Assembly (NCBI RefSeq): GCF_040215105.1 | Contig: NZ_CP157875.1 | Coordinates: 407,501-471,500, forward strand | Origin: Aeromonas veronii | GTDB lineage: Bacteria; Pseudomonadota; Gammaproteobacteria; Enterobacterales; Aeromonadaceae | Length of the DNA: 64,000 nucleotides | Direction of reading: 5' to 3' | Part shown: positions 13,862 to 23,491 of the stretch, in pieces | Layout: each line of letters opens with the position of its first letter | Position numbering within the stretch: position 1 is the first letter of the stretch | Notes under the pieces: model-generated | Database searches by the model: none | The model's input: only the letters and a program-made list of their open reading frames with translations | What the model was told of the DNA's origin: nothing | Made by a program: the position numbers and the translations under genes

Positions 13862-13891
13862 TTCGCTTATCTCGGCAGACTTTTTTATAAT
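13862..13891 (+). promoter_or_regulatory. Probable sigma-70 promoter of kdsD
   Basis: A perfect -10 (TATAAT, 13886-13891) lies 34 bases before the kdsD start. The -35 region (TTCGCT at 13862, spacer 18) is poor, so the promoter may need an activator or be weak. Inferred from sequence only. Confidence 0.5.
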
Positions 13892-13925
13892 CCCGCAGCA
13901 AATTTCGGTCCGGAGCCGTGCCTTT

Positions 13926-14921
13926 ATGTCTGTAAAGTCTGAAAAAGTGTCTGAACTGTTCGATTTTCGTCGCAGTGCCCGTGCGGTGCTGGACATTGAA
14001 AAACAAGCGATTGATGGACTCTACCAGTACCTCGACGAGCACTTCGTGAAGGCGTGCGAGATGGTGCTGCGCTGCGGCGGCAAGATAGTGGTCACCGGCA
14101 TGGGCAAGTCGGGCCATGTGGGCAACAAGATAGCCGCGACCCTGGCCAGCACGGGCACGCCCGCCTTCTTCCTGCACCCGGGTGAGGCCAGCCACGGCGA
14201 TCTCGGGATGATCTCCGCCGGGGATCTCATCATCGCCATCTCCAACTCCGGCGAGAGTGACGAGATCCTGGCCCTGCTGCCGGTACTCAAGCGTCGCGGC
14301 ATCCCGCTCATCTGCATGACCGGCAACCCGGCCTCGACCATGGCCAAGGAAGCCAACGTGCACCTGTGCATCCGGGTCGAGCAGGAGGCCTGCCCCCTCG
14401 GTCTGGCCCCCACGTCCAGCACCACGGCGACCCTGGTGATGGGAGATGCCCTGGCGGTGGCCTTGCTGGAGGCCCGCGGCTTCACCGCCGACGACTTCGC
14501 GCTGTCTCATCCGGGCGGTTCCCTCGGCAAGCGGCTGCTGCTGCGGGTCGGCGATCTGATGCACGGTGGCGAGCTGTTGCCCAAGGTCGGGATCGATGCC
14601 ACCATCAGCCAGGCCCTGCTGGAAGTGAGCCGCAAGGGGCTCGGCATGACGGCGGTGGTGGATGAGCTGGGCCAGCTGGCCGGTCTCTTCACCGATGGCG
14701 ACCTGCGCCGGATCCTGGATTTGCAGGTGGACATCCATCACACCTCTATCGCCAAGGTGATGACGGTCAACTGTGTTACCGTAGGGCCAGAGATGATGGC
14801 GGCCGAGGCCGTCAAGCTGATGGAAACCAGAAAGATTAACGGATTGCTGGTGGTGGATGGGGAGCGGCGGCCGCTGGGTGCCTTCAACATGCACGACCTG
14901 CTGAAAGCCGGGGTGATTTGA
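13926..14921 (+). CDS. kdsD: KdsD, arabinose-5-phosphate isomerase
   Basis: 331 residues: a SIS domain (~40-175; GMGKSGHVGNKIAATLAS, SNSGESDE) followed by two CBS domains (~205-265 and ~275-327). It converts ribulose 5-phosphate to arabinose 5-phosphate, the first step towards Kdo for the LPS inner core. The SHPGGSLGKRLLLRVGDLM linker is typical of KdsD. The stop overlaps the kdsC start (TGATG), so the two are coupled. Confidence 0.96.
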   Translation: MSVKSEKVSELFDFRRSARAVLDIEKQAIDGLYQYLDEHFVKACEMVLRCGGKIVVTGMGKSGHVGNKIAATLASTGTPAFFLHPGEASHGDLGMISAGDLIIAISNSGESDEILALLPVLKRRGIPLICMTGNPASTMAKEANVHLCIRVEQEACPLGLAPTSSTTATLVMGDALAVALLEARGFTADDFALSHPGGSLGKRLLLRVGDLMHGGELLPKVGIDATISQALLEVSRKGLGMTAVVDELGQLAGLFTDGDLRRILDLQVDIHHTSIAKVMTVNCVTVGPEMMAAEAVKLMETRKINGLLVVDGERRPLGAFNMHDLLKAGVI

Positions 14922-15475
14922 TGCAAGATGTACCGACCCTCTATGGTCCGGTGACGCGCAGCCAGTTCGAGAAGGCGGCGCAGATCCGCCTGCTGGTGTG
15001 CGATGTGGACGGGGTGCTCTCCAACGGCTTCATCTACATGGGAAATAACGGCGAAGAGCTGAAGACCTTCTGCACCCGGGACGGGGCAGGCATGCGTGCC
15101 CTGCTCAATGCCGGGCTGGAGATTGCCATCATCACCGGGCGCAATTCCCGCATCGTCAGCGATCGGATGAAGAGCCTGGGGGTGCAGCACCTGGTGCAGG
15201 GGGCGGATCAGAAGCTGCCCCATTTCGAGGCCCTGCTGGCCAAGCTGGGGCTCGATGCCTCCCAGGCGGCCTATATGGGGGATGACACCATCGATCTGCC
15301 GGTGATGCAGGCCTGCGGCCTCGGCATCGCAGTGGCAGATGCTCACCCGCGGGTATTGGCCTGTGCCGACCTGGTCACCCGGCTGGGGGGGGGCGTCGGG
15401 GCGGTGCGGGAGGTGTGCGATCTGATCCTGCAAGCCCAGGGGCTCGCCGATGAGTTGCCCGAGGCGTCGCGATGA
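14921..15475 (+). CDS. kdsC: KdsC, Kdo-8-phosphate phosphatase
   Basis: 184 residues, a small tetrameric HAD phosphatase without a cap domain. The nucleophile motif is CDVDGVLSNG with Asp28 and acid/base Asp30; GDDTIDLPVM supplies the later metal-binding aspartates. It releases phosphate from Kdo-8-P to give Kdo. The ATG at 14921 shares a base with the kdsD stop; a TTG one codon earlier is less likely. The end overlaps lptC by four bases. Confidence 0.96.
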   Translation: MQDVPTLYGPVTRSQFEKAAQIRLLVCDVDGVLSNGFIYMGNNGEELKTFCTRDGAGMRALLNAGLEIAIITGRNSRIVSDRMKSLGVQHLVQGADQKLPHFEALLAKLGLDASQAAYMGDDTIDLPVMQACGLGIAVADAHPRVLACADLVTRLGGGVGAVREVCDLILQAQGLADELPEASR

Positions 15476-16029
15476 AGCAGACTATTCTGTTCTTCCTGCT
15501 TTTCCTGGCGGCATTGGCTGCCTGGCAGCTGGGTGACATCGACTTGGCCCCGGATTCCACCACCAAGGTAGAGAATTATCAGCCCGATTTCACCGCCAGG
15601 AATCTGGTCACCACCCGCTTTGACGAGCAGGGCAAGCGGACCGAGCGGCTGGAGTCGGAGTTTGCCGAGTATTTCCAGATCCTCGAGCAGGCGACCTTCA
15701 ACAAGCCGGTCATCTACCTGTACGACGACAAGGGTGAGGCCGAGTGGAAGGTGACGGCGGAGACCGGCGTACTCAATACCGATGACAACGTGATCCTGCG
15801 GGACAAGGTGCATCTGGATGGCCTGTTGCCGACCTCCTTCATCTCCAGCATGGATACCCAGTATCTGGAGATGGACATGGTGACTCAGGACGTGAGAAGC
15901 AACCAGCACATCCGCATTCAGGGCCAGGAATTCCAGACCGAGGGCGTAGGCCTCAAGGGTCACCTGGAACGTAAATATTTCGAATTACTGGATAAAGGCC
16001 ATGCCATTTATTTCAATGAAAAACGCTAA
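15472..16029 (+). CDS. lptC: LptC, inner-membrane LPS export protein
   Basis: 185 residues with one N-terminal membrane segment (~4-21) and a periplasmic beta-jellyroll. LptC receives LPS from LptB2FG and hands it to LptA. Its length and the order kdsC-lptC-lptA-lptB match E. coli. The 3' end overlaps the start of lptA. lptF and lptG are not in the window. Confidence 0.94.
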   Translation: MKQTILFFLLFLAALAAWQLGDIDLAPDSTTKVENYQPDFTARNLVTTRFDEQGKRTERLESEFAEYFQILEQATFNKPVIYLYDDKGEAEWKVTAETGVLNTDDNVILRDKVHLDGLLPTSFISSMDTQYLEMDMVTQDVRSNQHIRIQGQEFQTEGVGLKGHLERKYFELLDKGHAIYFNEKR

Positions 16030-16534
16030 TCTGGTCCTCGTGGCCCTGCTGCTGTGCGGCGCGGCCAACGCCAAAGAGTCCGACTTCACCGAAAAGGTCT
16101 ATGTGGACGCGGTCAAGCAGGTGGCCGAGATGCAGGACAACCGTGTCACCTTCAGCGAAGACGTCATCATCACCCAGGGCACCATCAAGATTAAGGCCGA
16201 CAAGGTGGTGGTGATCCGCTCCGGCGAGAAGGGTGCCGAGGTGATGACCGCCTATGGCAGCCCGGCCACCTTCTTCCAGATCCTGGACAACGGCAAGCCG
16301 GTCAACGCCCATGGCAACAGCATCCGTTACGAGCTGAAGAACCGTCTGGTGACCATCACCGGCAACGGCCAGCTCAAGCAGGAAGACAGCCAGGTCAATG
16401 GCGACCTCATCCGCTACGACATCGTCAAACAGAAGATGATCGCCGAGAGCAAGGGGCCGACCCAGCGCGTCAAGACGGTGTTCCTGCCGGATCAGGTCGA
16501 GAATTTCGACAAGCCCGCCGAACAGAAGAAGTAG
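16001..16534 (+). CDS. lptA: LptA, periplasmic LPS bridge protein
   Basis: About 177 residues: a signal peptide ending at an ANA-K site, then an OstA/LptA beta-jellyroll. LptA oligomers form the periplasmic bridge carrying LPS from LptC to LptD. Two starts are possible: 16001, which follows AAAGG, and 16016 (MKNANLVLVALLL), which gives a more classical 19-residue signal peptide. Both overlap the 3' end of lptC. The lysine-rich C-terminus (PAEQKK) is variable in the family. Confidence 0.92.
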   Translation: MPFISMKNANLVLVALLLCGAANAKESDFTEKVYVDAVKQVAEMQDNRVTFSEDVIITQGTIKIKADKVVVIRSGEKGAEVMTAYGSPATFFQILDNGKPVNAHGNSIRYELKNRLVTITGNGQLKQEDSQVNGDLIRYDIVKQKMIAESKGPTQRVKTVFLPDQVENFDKPAEQKK

Positions 16535-16546
16535 GAAACAACAGTC

Positions 16547-17272
16547 ATGGCAGTGTTAAAAGCAGTGGGCTTGCAGAAGAGCTACAAGCGTCGCATGGTG
16601 GTCAGTGACGTCAGCCTGGAAGTGGGCACCGGCCAGATCGTGGGGCTGCTTGGCCCGAACGGAGCTGGCAAGACCACCTCCTTCTACATGATAGTGGGGC
16701 TGGTGCAGCGGGATGCCGGGCTCATCACCATCGACGATCAGGATATCAGCCTGCAGCCCATGCACATCCGTGCGCGCAACGGCATCGGTTACCTGCCTCA
16801 GGAAGCCTCCATCTTCCGCCGTCTGTCGGTGTTCGACAACCTGATGGGGGTCATGCAGACCCGCAAGGGACTGAGCAGCGAGGAGCGGGAGGACAAGGTC
16901 GAGCAACTGCTGGAAGAGTTCAACATCACCCACATCCGTGACAGCCTGGGTCAGAGCCTGTCAGGGGGGGAGCGCCGCCGGGTCGAGATCGCCCGGGCGC
17001 TGGCGGCAGAGCCGAGATTTATTCTGCTGGATGAGCCTTTTGCAGGGGTTGATCCCATTTCTGTCATCGATATCAAAAAGATCATCCAGCATCTGAAGGA
17101 ACGTGGGCTGGGTGTGCTGATCACCGATCACAACGTTCGCGAGACCCTGGATGTGTGTGAGAAGGCCTATATTGTCAGCCACGGCAAGATGATTGCCGAG
17201 GGCGCACCGGTGGATATCCTCGCCGATGAGCAGGTCAAGCGCGTCTATTTGGGCGATCAATTCAGTCTATAG
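16547..17272 (+). CDS. lptB: LptB, ATPase of the LPS exporter
   Basis: 241 residues. Walker A GPNGAGKT (36-43), signature LSGGE (138-142) and Walker B ending [10 protein letters not shown] (161-170) are all present, with the switch histidine in ITDHNVRE. LptB drives LptFG to extract LPS from the inner membrane. It lies 12 bp after lptA and 66 bp before rpoN, the standard proteobacterial arrangement. Confidence 0.97.
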   Translation: MAVLKAVGLQKSYKRRMVVSDVSLEVGTGQIVGLLGPNGAGKTTSFYMIVGLVQRDAGLITIDDQDISLQPMHIRARNGIGYLPQEASIFRRLSVFDNLMGVMQTRKGLSSEEREDKVEQLLEEFNITHIRDSLGQSLSGGERRRVEIARALAAEPRFILLDEPFAGVDPISVIDIKKIIQHLKERGLGVLITDHNVRETLDVCEKAYIVSHGKMIAEGAPVDILADEQVKRVYLGDQFSL

Positions 17273-17338
17273 TAAGGGGGCATTCCCTCATTTTTGTTAG
17301 GTGACTGCCTCGCTGAACATAAGGATATCCCGACGTAG

Positions 17339-18778
17339 ATGAAGCCGACATTACAGTTGCGTCTCGGTCAGTCCCTGACCATGACGCCACAATTACAACA
17401 AGCGATTCGTCTGCTCCAGCTTTCCACGCTGGAACTCCAGCAGGAAATTCAGCAAGCGCTCGACAACAACCCCTTGCTGGAGCAAGAGGAGAGCGAGGCG
17501 CAGGAAACCAGTCCGGTCGAAGTGGCCGATGCCAGTCAGCTGGATTCCAGTGACGCCATGGCGCAGGACAAGATGCCGGACGAGCTGCCCGTCGATACCA
17601 CCTGGGACGAGGTCTACTCCGCCGGGACGGCCCAGAGCGCCGGCCCCATCCACGATGGAGAGGAGAGCGTCTATCAGGGGGAAACCACCGAGAACCTGCA
17701 GGACTATCTGTTGTGGCAGATGCGGCTGACGCCGTTCAGCGATCTGGATGCCGCCATCGCCCTCGCCATCATCGATGCCATCGACGAATCCGGTTATCTG
17801 ACGGTTTCTCTCGAGGATATTCAGGCTGCAGTCAGCAGTGACGAGGTAGAAGTGGAACTGGATGAGGTCGAGGCCGTGCTCAAGCGGGTGCAGCATTTCG
17901 ATCCGCTCGGCATCGCCGCCCGCTCCGTGCAGGAGTGCCTGCTGATCCAGCTTGGCCAGTATCCCTCCGATCTGCCCTGGCTCAACGAGGCACGGGAAGT
18001 GATCAGCGAGCACATGGATCTGCTTGGCAATCGTGACTATCGCACCCTGGCGCGCAAGACCCGGCTCAAGGAGAGCGACCTCAAGGAGGTGCTGGACCTT
18101 ATCCAGCAGCTGGAACCCAGACCCGGCAACGGCGTCATCCAGAGCGAATCCCAATACGTGATCCCGGATGTGTCCGTGGTCAAGAAAGGCAGCAAGTGGG
18201 TGGTGGAGCTCAACCCGGATTCGGCGCCGCGCATTCGCGTCAACGAGACCTATGCGGCCATGGCCCGCAACGCGCGCAGCAGCACGGATACCCAGTTCAT
18301 CCGCTCCCACCTGCAGGAGGCGAAGTGGTTCATCAAGAGTCTGGAGAGTCGTAACGACACCCTGCTCAAGGTGGCCAGCTGCATCGTCGAGCAGCAGCAG
18401 GGCTTCTTCGAATACGGGGAAGAAGCCATGAAACCCATGGTGCTCAATGACATCGCCGAGGCGGTGGAGATGCATGAATCGACCATCTCGCGGGTGACGA
18501 CCCAGAAGTACATGCATACGCCCCGTGGCATCTTTGAACTGAAGTTTTTTTTCTCCAGTCACGTGAATACGGAAGGAGGAGGAGAGTGCTCATCGACCGC
18601 TATTCGCGCCTTGATCAAGAAGCTGGTGACGGCGGAAAACCCCGCCAAGCCGCTTAGTGATAGCAAGATCGCGGATTTGCTGGCCGAACAGGGTATTATG
18701 GTGGCGAGACGCACGATCGCAAAGTACCGTGAATCCTTGTTGATCCCGCCATCCAATCAGCGCAAACGCCTGGTTTAG
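17339..18778 (+). CDS. rpoN: RpoN, sigma-54 factor
   Basis: 479 residues. The glutamine-rich activator-interacting region I is at the start ([20 protein letters not shown]), then an acidic region II, the core-binding domain, a helix-turn-helix, and the RpoN box [10 protein letters not shown] near the C-terminus. It directs RNA polymerase to -24/-12 promoters that need AAA+ activators. Neighbours hpf, ptsN, rapZ and ptsO follow in the classic rpoN cluster. The ribosome site is weak: AAGGA lies about 13 bases ahead of the ATG. Confidence 0.98.
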   Translation: MKPTLQLRLGQSLTMTPQLQQAIRLLQLSTLELQQEIQQALDNNPLLEQEESEAQETSPVEVADASQLDSSDAMAQDKMPDELPVDTTWDEVYSAGTAQSAGPIHDGEESVYQGETTENLQDYLLWQMRLTPFSDLDAAIALAIIDAIDESGYLTVSLEDIQAAVSSDEVEVELDEVEAVLKRVQHFDPLGIAARSVQECLLIQLGQYPSDLPWLNEAREVISEHMDLLGNRDYRTLARKTRLKESDLKEVLDLIQQLEPRPGNGVIQSESQYVIPDVSVVKKGSKWVVELNPDSAPRIRVNETYAAMARNARSSTDTQFIRSHLQEAKWFIKSLESRNDTLLKVASCIVEQQQGFFEYGEEAMKPMVLNDIAEAVEMHESTISRVTTQKYMHTPRGIFELKFFFSSHVNTEGGGECSSTAIRALIKKLVTAENPAKPLSDSKIADLLAEQGIMVARRTIAKYRESLLIPPSNQRKRLV

Positions 18779-18798
18779 GCAAACAAAAGGAAGACGTT

Positions 18799-19086
18799 AT
18801 GCAAATTAACCTGACCGGACACCATGTCGAGATTACCGAAGCTCTGCGTGATTATGTGAACAACAAATTTGCCAAACTCGAGCGTCACTTTGACCATATC
18901 AACAACGTCCATGTGGTGTTGAGCGTCGAAAAACTGAACCAGATTGCCGAAGCCAAGCTGCATGTCAGCGGCGGTGAGGTGTTCGCCAACTCGGAGCATG
19001 CCGACATGTATGCTGCGATTGATACCCTGCTTGATAAACTGGACAGACAGATCATCAAGCACAAAGATAAATTAAATCAAAAATAA
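18799..19086 (+). CDS. hpf: HPF, ribosome hibernation promoting factor (short form)
   Basis: 95 residues, the short HPF of gammaproteobacteria. MQINLTGHHVEITEALRDYV and HADMYAAIDTLLDKLDRQ are family hallmarks. HPF binds the 30S subunit in stationary phase and favours 100S dimers. It follows rpoN by 20 bp and precedes ptsN by two bases; AAAAGGAAG supplies its ribosome site. Confidence 0.96.
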   Translation: MQINLTGHHVEITEALRDYVNNKFAKLERHFDHINNVHVVLSVEKLNQIAEAKLHVSGGEVFANSEHADMYAAIDTLLDKLDRQIIKHKDKLNQK

Positions 19087-19088
19087 CT

Positions 19089-19535
19089 ATGCAACTTGAA
19101 CACATACTGAGTCGGGACTGCACCAAGAGTGCGGTCCCCTGTACCAGCAAGAAACGCGCTCTCGAGATCATCAGTGAACTGGCCGCAGAGCGCCTCGGCA
19201 CCTCCCGTCAGGTGTTGTTTGAAAGCCTGCTGGCGCGGGAAAAAATGGGCAGTACCGGGATCGGTGCCGGTATTGCCATTCCGCATGGCCGCATTGACGA
19301 TGCCTTTGCGCCGACGGCTGTGCTGATGACCTTCTCCGAACCCATCCCTTTCGACTCGATTGACAATCAACCGGTTGACCTGCTCTTTGCATTGCTGGTG
19401 CCGGAAAGCGAGTGCAAGCAGCATCTCAAGACCCTTTCCCTGATGGCATCCAAGTTGGGTGACAAGGCCGTCTGCCGCCAGTTGCGCCAGGCGACCAGTG
19501 ACGAAGAACTCTATCAGATCATGACCTCGGCCTGA
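19089..19535 (+). CDS. ptsN: PtsN, EIIA of the nitrogen PTS
   Basis: 148 residues, a PTS EIIA type-2 domain. His66 in GIAIPHGRID is the phosphorylated residue. EIIA-Ntr takes phosphate from NPr (ptsO, nearby) and in related bacteria regulates potassium transport, sigma-54 functions and LpxC turnover. The link to LpxC, encoded at 59.1 kb, is known from E. coli and not shown here. Confidence 0.96.
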   Translation: MQLEHILSRDCTKSAVPCTSKKRALEIISELAAERLGTSRQVLFESLLAREKMGSTGIGAGIAIPHGRIDDAFAPTAVLMTFSEPIPFDSIDNQPVDLLFALLVPESECKQHLKTLSLMASKLGDKAVCRQLRQATSDEELYQIMTSA

Positions 19536-19575
19536 TGCCGGACAAGGCACAGCCAGGTTGGCGTGGGGGGACAAG

Positions 19576-20442
19576 ATGCAATTAATCGTGGTAAGCGGTC
19601 GCTCGGGCTCCGGCAAGACGGTAGCCCTGCGGGTGCTGGAAGATCTGGGGTATTACTGCGTAGACAATCTGCCGGTCAATCTGTTGCCCCAGTTGATCGT
19701 CTCGGTGGAGAGCCAGTATGACAAGCTGGCGGTCAGCATCGACGTGCGCAACCTGCCCACCGAGCAGGATCGGCTGGAGAATCTGCTGGCCCAGGTACGC
19801 AGCGAGGGGCGGGTGGAATTCTCCAGCTTCTTCTTCGACGCCGACAACACTACCCTGCTCAAACGCTATGGCGAGAGTCGCCGGTTGCACCCCCTCTCTC
19901 GCAACAAGCTGTCGCTGGACGAGGCCATCCGGGAGGAGACCCACCTGCTGGCGCCCCTCTCTTCCAGTGCCGACCTGCGCATCGACACCACCAACCTCAG
20001 CATTCACGATCTCAGCGAGCTCATCAAAACCCGGGTGCTCGGCAAGAAAGAGAACGAGCTGGTGCTGGTGTTTGAATCATTCGGCTTCAAGTACGGCATC
20101 CCCAAGGATGCAGACTTCGTGTTCGATGCCCGTTTCCTGCCAAATCCCCACTGGATCCCCGAACTCAAGCCTTTCACCGGCCGGGATGAACCTGTGGCGA
20201 ACTACCTCTCCAGCCAGACGGACGTCATGCTGTTCATCCAGCAGATCGAGAACATGCTGGGCACCTGGTTGCCCCATCTGGAACGCAACAATCGCAGCTA
20301 TGTGACCGTGGGTATCGGCTGCACCGGTGGCCAGCATCGCTCGGTGTTCATCGCCGAACGGTTGGCGAGCGCGTTTCGCCTGCTCGGCAAGAACGTGCAG
20401 ATCCGCCACCGCACCCTGGACAAGCGCTCGGCGCAGGTCTGA
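19576..20442 (+). CDS. rapZ: RapZ, nucleotide-binding RNA adaptor
   Basis: 288 residues. Walker A GRSGSGKT (8-15) at the start; the C-terminal [14 protein letters not shown] motif and basic tail ([11 protein letters not shown]) form the RNA-binding part. In enterobacteria RapZ delivers the sRNA GlmZ to RNase E to control glucosamine-6-phosphate synthase. Whether Aeromonas has GlmY/GlmZ cannot be seen here. The ATG at 19576 follows GTGGGGGGACAAG; an upstream TTG (19558) lacks a ribosome site. Confidence 0.96.
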   Translation: MQLIVVSGRSGSGKTVALRVLEDLGYYCVDNLPVNLLPQLIVSVESQYDKLAVSIDVRNLPTEQDRLENLLAQVRSEGRVEFSSFFFDADNTTLLKRYGESRRLHPLSRNKLSLDEAIREETHLLAPLSSSADLRIDTTNLSIHDLSELIKTRVLGKKENELVLVFESFGFKYGIPKDADFVFDARFLPNPHWIPELKPFTGRDEPVANYLSSQTDVMLFIQQIENMLGTWLPHLERNNRSYVTVGIGCTGGQHRSVFIAERLASAFRLLGKNVQIRHRTLDKRSAQV

Positions 20443-20462
20443 CAGCTCAGAAGGATGCACAG

Positions 20463-20735
20463 ATGACCGTTTCCGCCTCGGTAGAAGTCAAAAACAAGCT
20501 GGGTATTCATGCCAGACCGGCCATGATGCTGTTCGAACTGGTACAGGGCTTCGATGCCCATGTCCTGCTGCGCAACGAGGACGGGGTCGAGGCCGACGCG
20601 GACAGCGTGATCGGCCTGCTGATGCTGGACTCCGCCCAGGGCAAACAGGTAGAAGTGCAGGTGGAAGGACCGGAGGAGACGGAAGCCCTGGCCGCGGTGG
20701 TGGCGCTGTTCACCTCGGGCTTCAACGAAGAGTAG
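20463..20735 (+). CDS. ptsO: NPr (PtsO), phosphocarrier of the nitrogen PTS
   Basis: 90 residues, HPr-like. His16 in LGIHARPA is the phosphorylation site; the regulatory serine region reads [11 protein letters not shown]. NPr passes phosphate from EI-Ntr to PtsN. It ends the rpoN-hpf-ptsN-rapZ-ptsO run. Only 11 bases separate it from the convergent PRD regulator gene; a GGCGCC...GGCGCC pair there may help to end both transcripts. Confidence 0.96.
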   Translation: MTVSASVEVKNKLGIHARPAMMLFELVQGFDAHVLLRNEDGVEADADSVIGLLMLDSAQGKQVEVQVEGPEETEALAAVVALFTSGFNEE

Positions 20736-20746
20736 GCGCCCTCTGA

Positions 20747-22651
20747 CTAGGCGCCGGTGCGAGCCAGTGCCTTGAAACCGGCGAAACTGCGACAGGCCAG
20801 CAAATTCTTGCTGGCTTTTTCGTTCATCAGGGCCAGGAAGAGATCGTAGAGGCCCATGGCCTCCTCATAGTCCGCCTTGGCGATGGCCAGCAGGAAGATG
20901 AGGGTGGCCGTCTCGCCATTGCCCCAGTCGATGCCCTGGGGGGCCAGCACCGTATAGACCAGGGTGCGCCTGGCCAGCAGGCCGAGGGAGTGGGGCAGGG
21001 CTATGCCGTCTCCCAGCATGGTGGAGACGATACGCTCCCGCTCCTGCAAGGATCCCCTGAACCCCGTTTCCACCTGCTCTTCCCTTTCCAGCTGATCGCA
21101 GACCCGTGTGAACAGGGCTGACTGGCTGATGGGTTCATCGATCACCATGAAATGGTCGGCGTCAAAGTACTTGTCGAGCAGGTAGGGGCGGGTGCGATCG
21201 ACCAGTACCAGCTTGCCGAGCTGCTCCAACTGATATTGGGCCGGGAAGGGGGCCACCTGCACCACGGGCACATTCTTCTCGCTCACCTTGACCGTGCTTA
21301 TCACGAAATCCTGCTCGATCCGCGAGAGCCCCTCGTAGTCCCGTACGGATTCCAGACTGGTCAGTTGCAACTGGGGGTATTCCCGCTTGATCCGCGCCTC
21401 CAGTACCCGGAAGGTGGCATTGCCGGCATCGCACAGCAGTAACGCCTGGGGGGGACGGCTATAGCCGATGTCATAGTGGCGCTCCAGTCCGACGCCGATA
21501 TGGATCACCAGGTAGCCTATCTCGTGATGGGTCAGATGATAGGGCGTCTGCCTGATCCACTCGGAGATGGCGGCGAGGGTGATGTCATAGGCGAGGGGAT
21601 AGTACTGCTTGATGTGATCCGCCAGCGGGTTGTCGGTGCCTATCTGGTATTTGATCCGCAGCAACATGGCGCTGATGTGGGTAAGCAGGTCGGCGTGCAA
21701 CTGGTCGTCGTGGCGCAAGTCATAGGGATAGTGTTCGTGGATGTAATCCAGCAGGTGCGCCACCAGGTGGGCACTTTCGGCCGTCATGGTCGGGCTGAGC
21801 TGCGGGGTATCGGCGATGAGACGAGCCTGGATCTGGATGGCGAGACACAGCAGCTCCGGCTCTCCCGGTGCGGTCAATGTGGGCAGCTCATCATAGATGT
21901 CGCGAGCCACGGCGGTGAGGGGGGCGGTCAGATCCTCGCTGCTGAAGGTCAGCAGCTCATGACCCGCCGCCTGGCGGAGCAGGGCCACGGCGCAGTAGAT
22001 AGTGAGCTGCTGCAGGCTTTCGTCGGCCAGCCTGAGCTGATGGCGACCCAGCTGGGCATGGATCCGGTTGCCGATGACTTCCAAAGTCTTGCTGGGACAA
22101 AGGTTGGGCAGCAAGCCCTGCAAGGGGCTGTTGCGGCTCTGTTCCCGATAGAGCAACTGGGTGAGGCAGGCCCGGATGGCGGTCTCTTCCCCTTGAATGC
22201 GCATGCCGAGACGGGGCTTGCTGTCGATGTTCAGGCCGAAATGGATCAGCCGCTCCCTCACTTCCGCCATGTCTCCCTGTAGCGCGGCCCGGCTCAGATA
22301 CCAGGTATCTGCCAGCTCGTCGAGCTTGATCCCCTGCTCGGCGGTGAGCAGCAGCAACTGCAGATGCAGCACCCGCTCCCGGCTGGTGCGGGGCAGGCTG
22401 GCCTCCTGCTCCTGGGCCGCCAGCAGTTCGTCAAACAGCCCCTGATTGTAAATCTTGAGTTGATAGCCGCTGCCGCGCTGGTGGATGAGGTGGGCGCCAT
22501 GGGTGGCGATCAGCTCGTTCAGGGTCGCCACGTCGGTGCGTACCGTGCGGGTGGAGACATTGAGGCGACGGGCCAGCTCCTCCTGCGGCAAGGCCTCGGC
22601 GTGGAGCTGGGTCAGCAACTGATGGAGTCTGGGGTGGGGCAGCTTGGTCAT
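20747..22651 (-). CDS. PRD-containing transcriptional regulator with EIIB-like and EIIA domains
   Basis: 634 residues, of the MtlR/LicR type. Order: HTH (~8-50, EELARRLNVSTRTVRTDVATLN), a second helical region, PRD1 (~185-290), PRD2 (~295-395), an EIIB-like domain with Cys407 (LLCDAGNAT) and a C-terminal EIIA type-2 domain with His554 (GDGIALPHSLG). PRD2 keeps two candidate phospho-histidines, His325 and His384. In PRD1 the matching positions appear to be non-histidine (Tyr219/Cys220 and the AIQIQ segment). It lies downstream of, and on the same strand as, the 22.7-28.3 kb operon, 102 bp after its last gene, and probably controls it in response to PTS phosphorylation. The target is inferred from position. 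Confidence 0.85.
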   Translation of the reverse strand: MTKLPHPRLHQLLTQLHAEALPQEELARRLNVSTRTVRTDVATLNELIATHGAHLIHQRGSGYQLKIYNQGLFDELLAAQEQEASLPRTSRERVLHLQLLLLTAEQGIKLDELADTWYLSRAALQGDMAEVRERLIHFGLNIDSKPRLGMRIQGEETAIRACLTQLLYREQSRNSPLQGLLPNLCPSKTLEVIGNRIHAQLGRHQLRLADESLQQLTIYCAVALLRQAAGHELLTFSSEDLTAPLTAVARDIYDELPTLTAPGEPELLCLAIQIQARLIADTPQLSPTMTAESAHLVAHLLDYIHEHYPYDLRHDDQLHADLLTHISAMLLRIKYQIGTDNPLADHIKQYYPLAYDITLAAISEWIRQTPYHLTHHEIGYLVIHIGVGLERHYDIGYSRPPQALLLCDAGNATFRVLEARIKREYPQLQLTSLESVRDYEGLSRIEQDFVISTVKVSEKNVPVVQVAPFPAQYQLEQLGKLVLVDRTRPYLLDKYFDADHFMVIDEPISQSALFTRVCDQLEREEQVETGFRGSLQERERIVSTMLGDGIALPHSLGLLARRTLVYTVLAPQGIDWGNGETATLIFLLAIAKADYEEAMGLYDLFLALMNEKASKNLLACRSFAGFKALARTGA

Positions 22652-22716
22652 GGGGGAAGGAGACTCCGATCGCGGGGGAAGAGAAGGATGTTAACAATTG
22701 AATCATCAACAAGCCA

Positions 22717-22744
22717 GGCACCGGCCAGAGGTTGGACCGGTGCC
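22717..22744. repeat. Inverted repeat between the operon and its regulator
   Basis: A perfect 8-bp palindromic stem (GGCACCGG / CCGGTGCC) with a 12-base loop. There is no T-run on the minus strand, so it is a weak terminator or an RNA processing/attenuation hairpin at most. Confidence 0.5.
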
Positions 22745-22753
22745 ACTGTCAGG

Positions 22754-23491
22754 TCAGGGTAGCAGGCGTTTCACCGTATCGAGCAGGGTGCGCACGTCGG
22801 CCGGGCGGGTCTGGCCTGCCTCGTCGATGATGGAGCTGTAGACGTGGGGGATCACCTTGTCGACCCCGGCGGTCAGTGCGATTTGGACTATCTCTTCGAA
22901 GTTGTCCAGATCGATGCCGCCGGTCGGTTCCAGCCAGAAGCCGTGGCGGGCGCAAGCCTCGGCCACTGCCTGATATTCATCCCGGCTCTTGAGCCCTCCC
23001 ATGGGGAAGAACTTGACCGAGCTGCCCCCCATGTCCTTGAGCATGGCGATGGCGGTATCGACGGGGACGATGGCGTCGGCCTGACTGGCGCTGAGGGGAC
23101 CGGTGGAGATCTTGACCATGCCAGGAGTGCCAGTGGGGGAGACAAGGCCGTTGACCAGGCTTTGGGACTGGCCAAGTCGCGCCCGGCTGGCACCGACCCC
23201 GGTGAAGACCTGGTTGACATGCTGGGGCTGCAGCAGGCCGGCCAGCTCGGCGACCATGGCGGACTGGCGGGGATCCCCGGCGCCCAGTCCGATGGAGAGA
23301 GCGTTGTCGATGAGCGCGGCATACTCTTTCATGTCGGCGACGGCGGCAGGCACGTCCGGGTAGTTCTTGGAGAGCACGCCAACCAGCACGTGGCCCTCGG
23401 CCGCCTCATAGACATCGACGGCATTCTGCTTGGAGCCTGCCAGCACATTGAGGCAGATCCGGTCACGGTAGTAATTGGGAATAAGGGACAT
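22754..23491 (-). CDS. dgaF: KDGP aldolase-family protein (DgaF-like)
   Basis: 245 residues, TIM-barrel type. Lys160 in SSVKFFPMGG sits in a segment resembling the Schiff-base lysine region of KDPG aldolase (KFFP). In Salmonella the DgaF homologue splits 2-keto-3-deoxygluconate 6-phosphate into pyruvate and glyceraldehyde 3-phosphate in D-glucosaminate catabolism. From memory this family is also the one named after EF_0839/AHA_3917. The start at 23491 overlaps the preceding ammonia-lyase stop by one base (TGATG), so they are coupled. It is the last gene of the accessory operon. The exact substrate is inferred. Confidence 0.85.
   Translation of the reverse strand: MSLIPNYYRDRICLNVLAGSKQNAVDVYEAAEGHVLVGVLSKNYPDVPAAVADMKEYAALIDNALSIGLGAGDPRQSAMVAELAGLLQPQHVNQVFTGVGASRARLGQSQSLVNGLVSPTGTPGMVKISTGPLSASQADAIVPVDTAIAMLKDMGGSSVKFFPMGGLKSRDEYQAVAEACARHGFWLEPTGGIDLDNFEEIVQIALTAGVDKVIPHVYSSIIDEAGQTRPADVRTLLDTVKRLLP

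Noticed and set aside
18775-19616. Minus-strand frames opposite hpf and ptsN
   Set aside because: Fully contained antisense shadows of conserved genes without ribosome sites.
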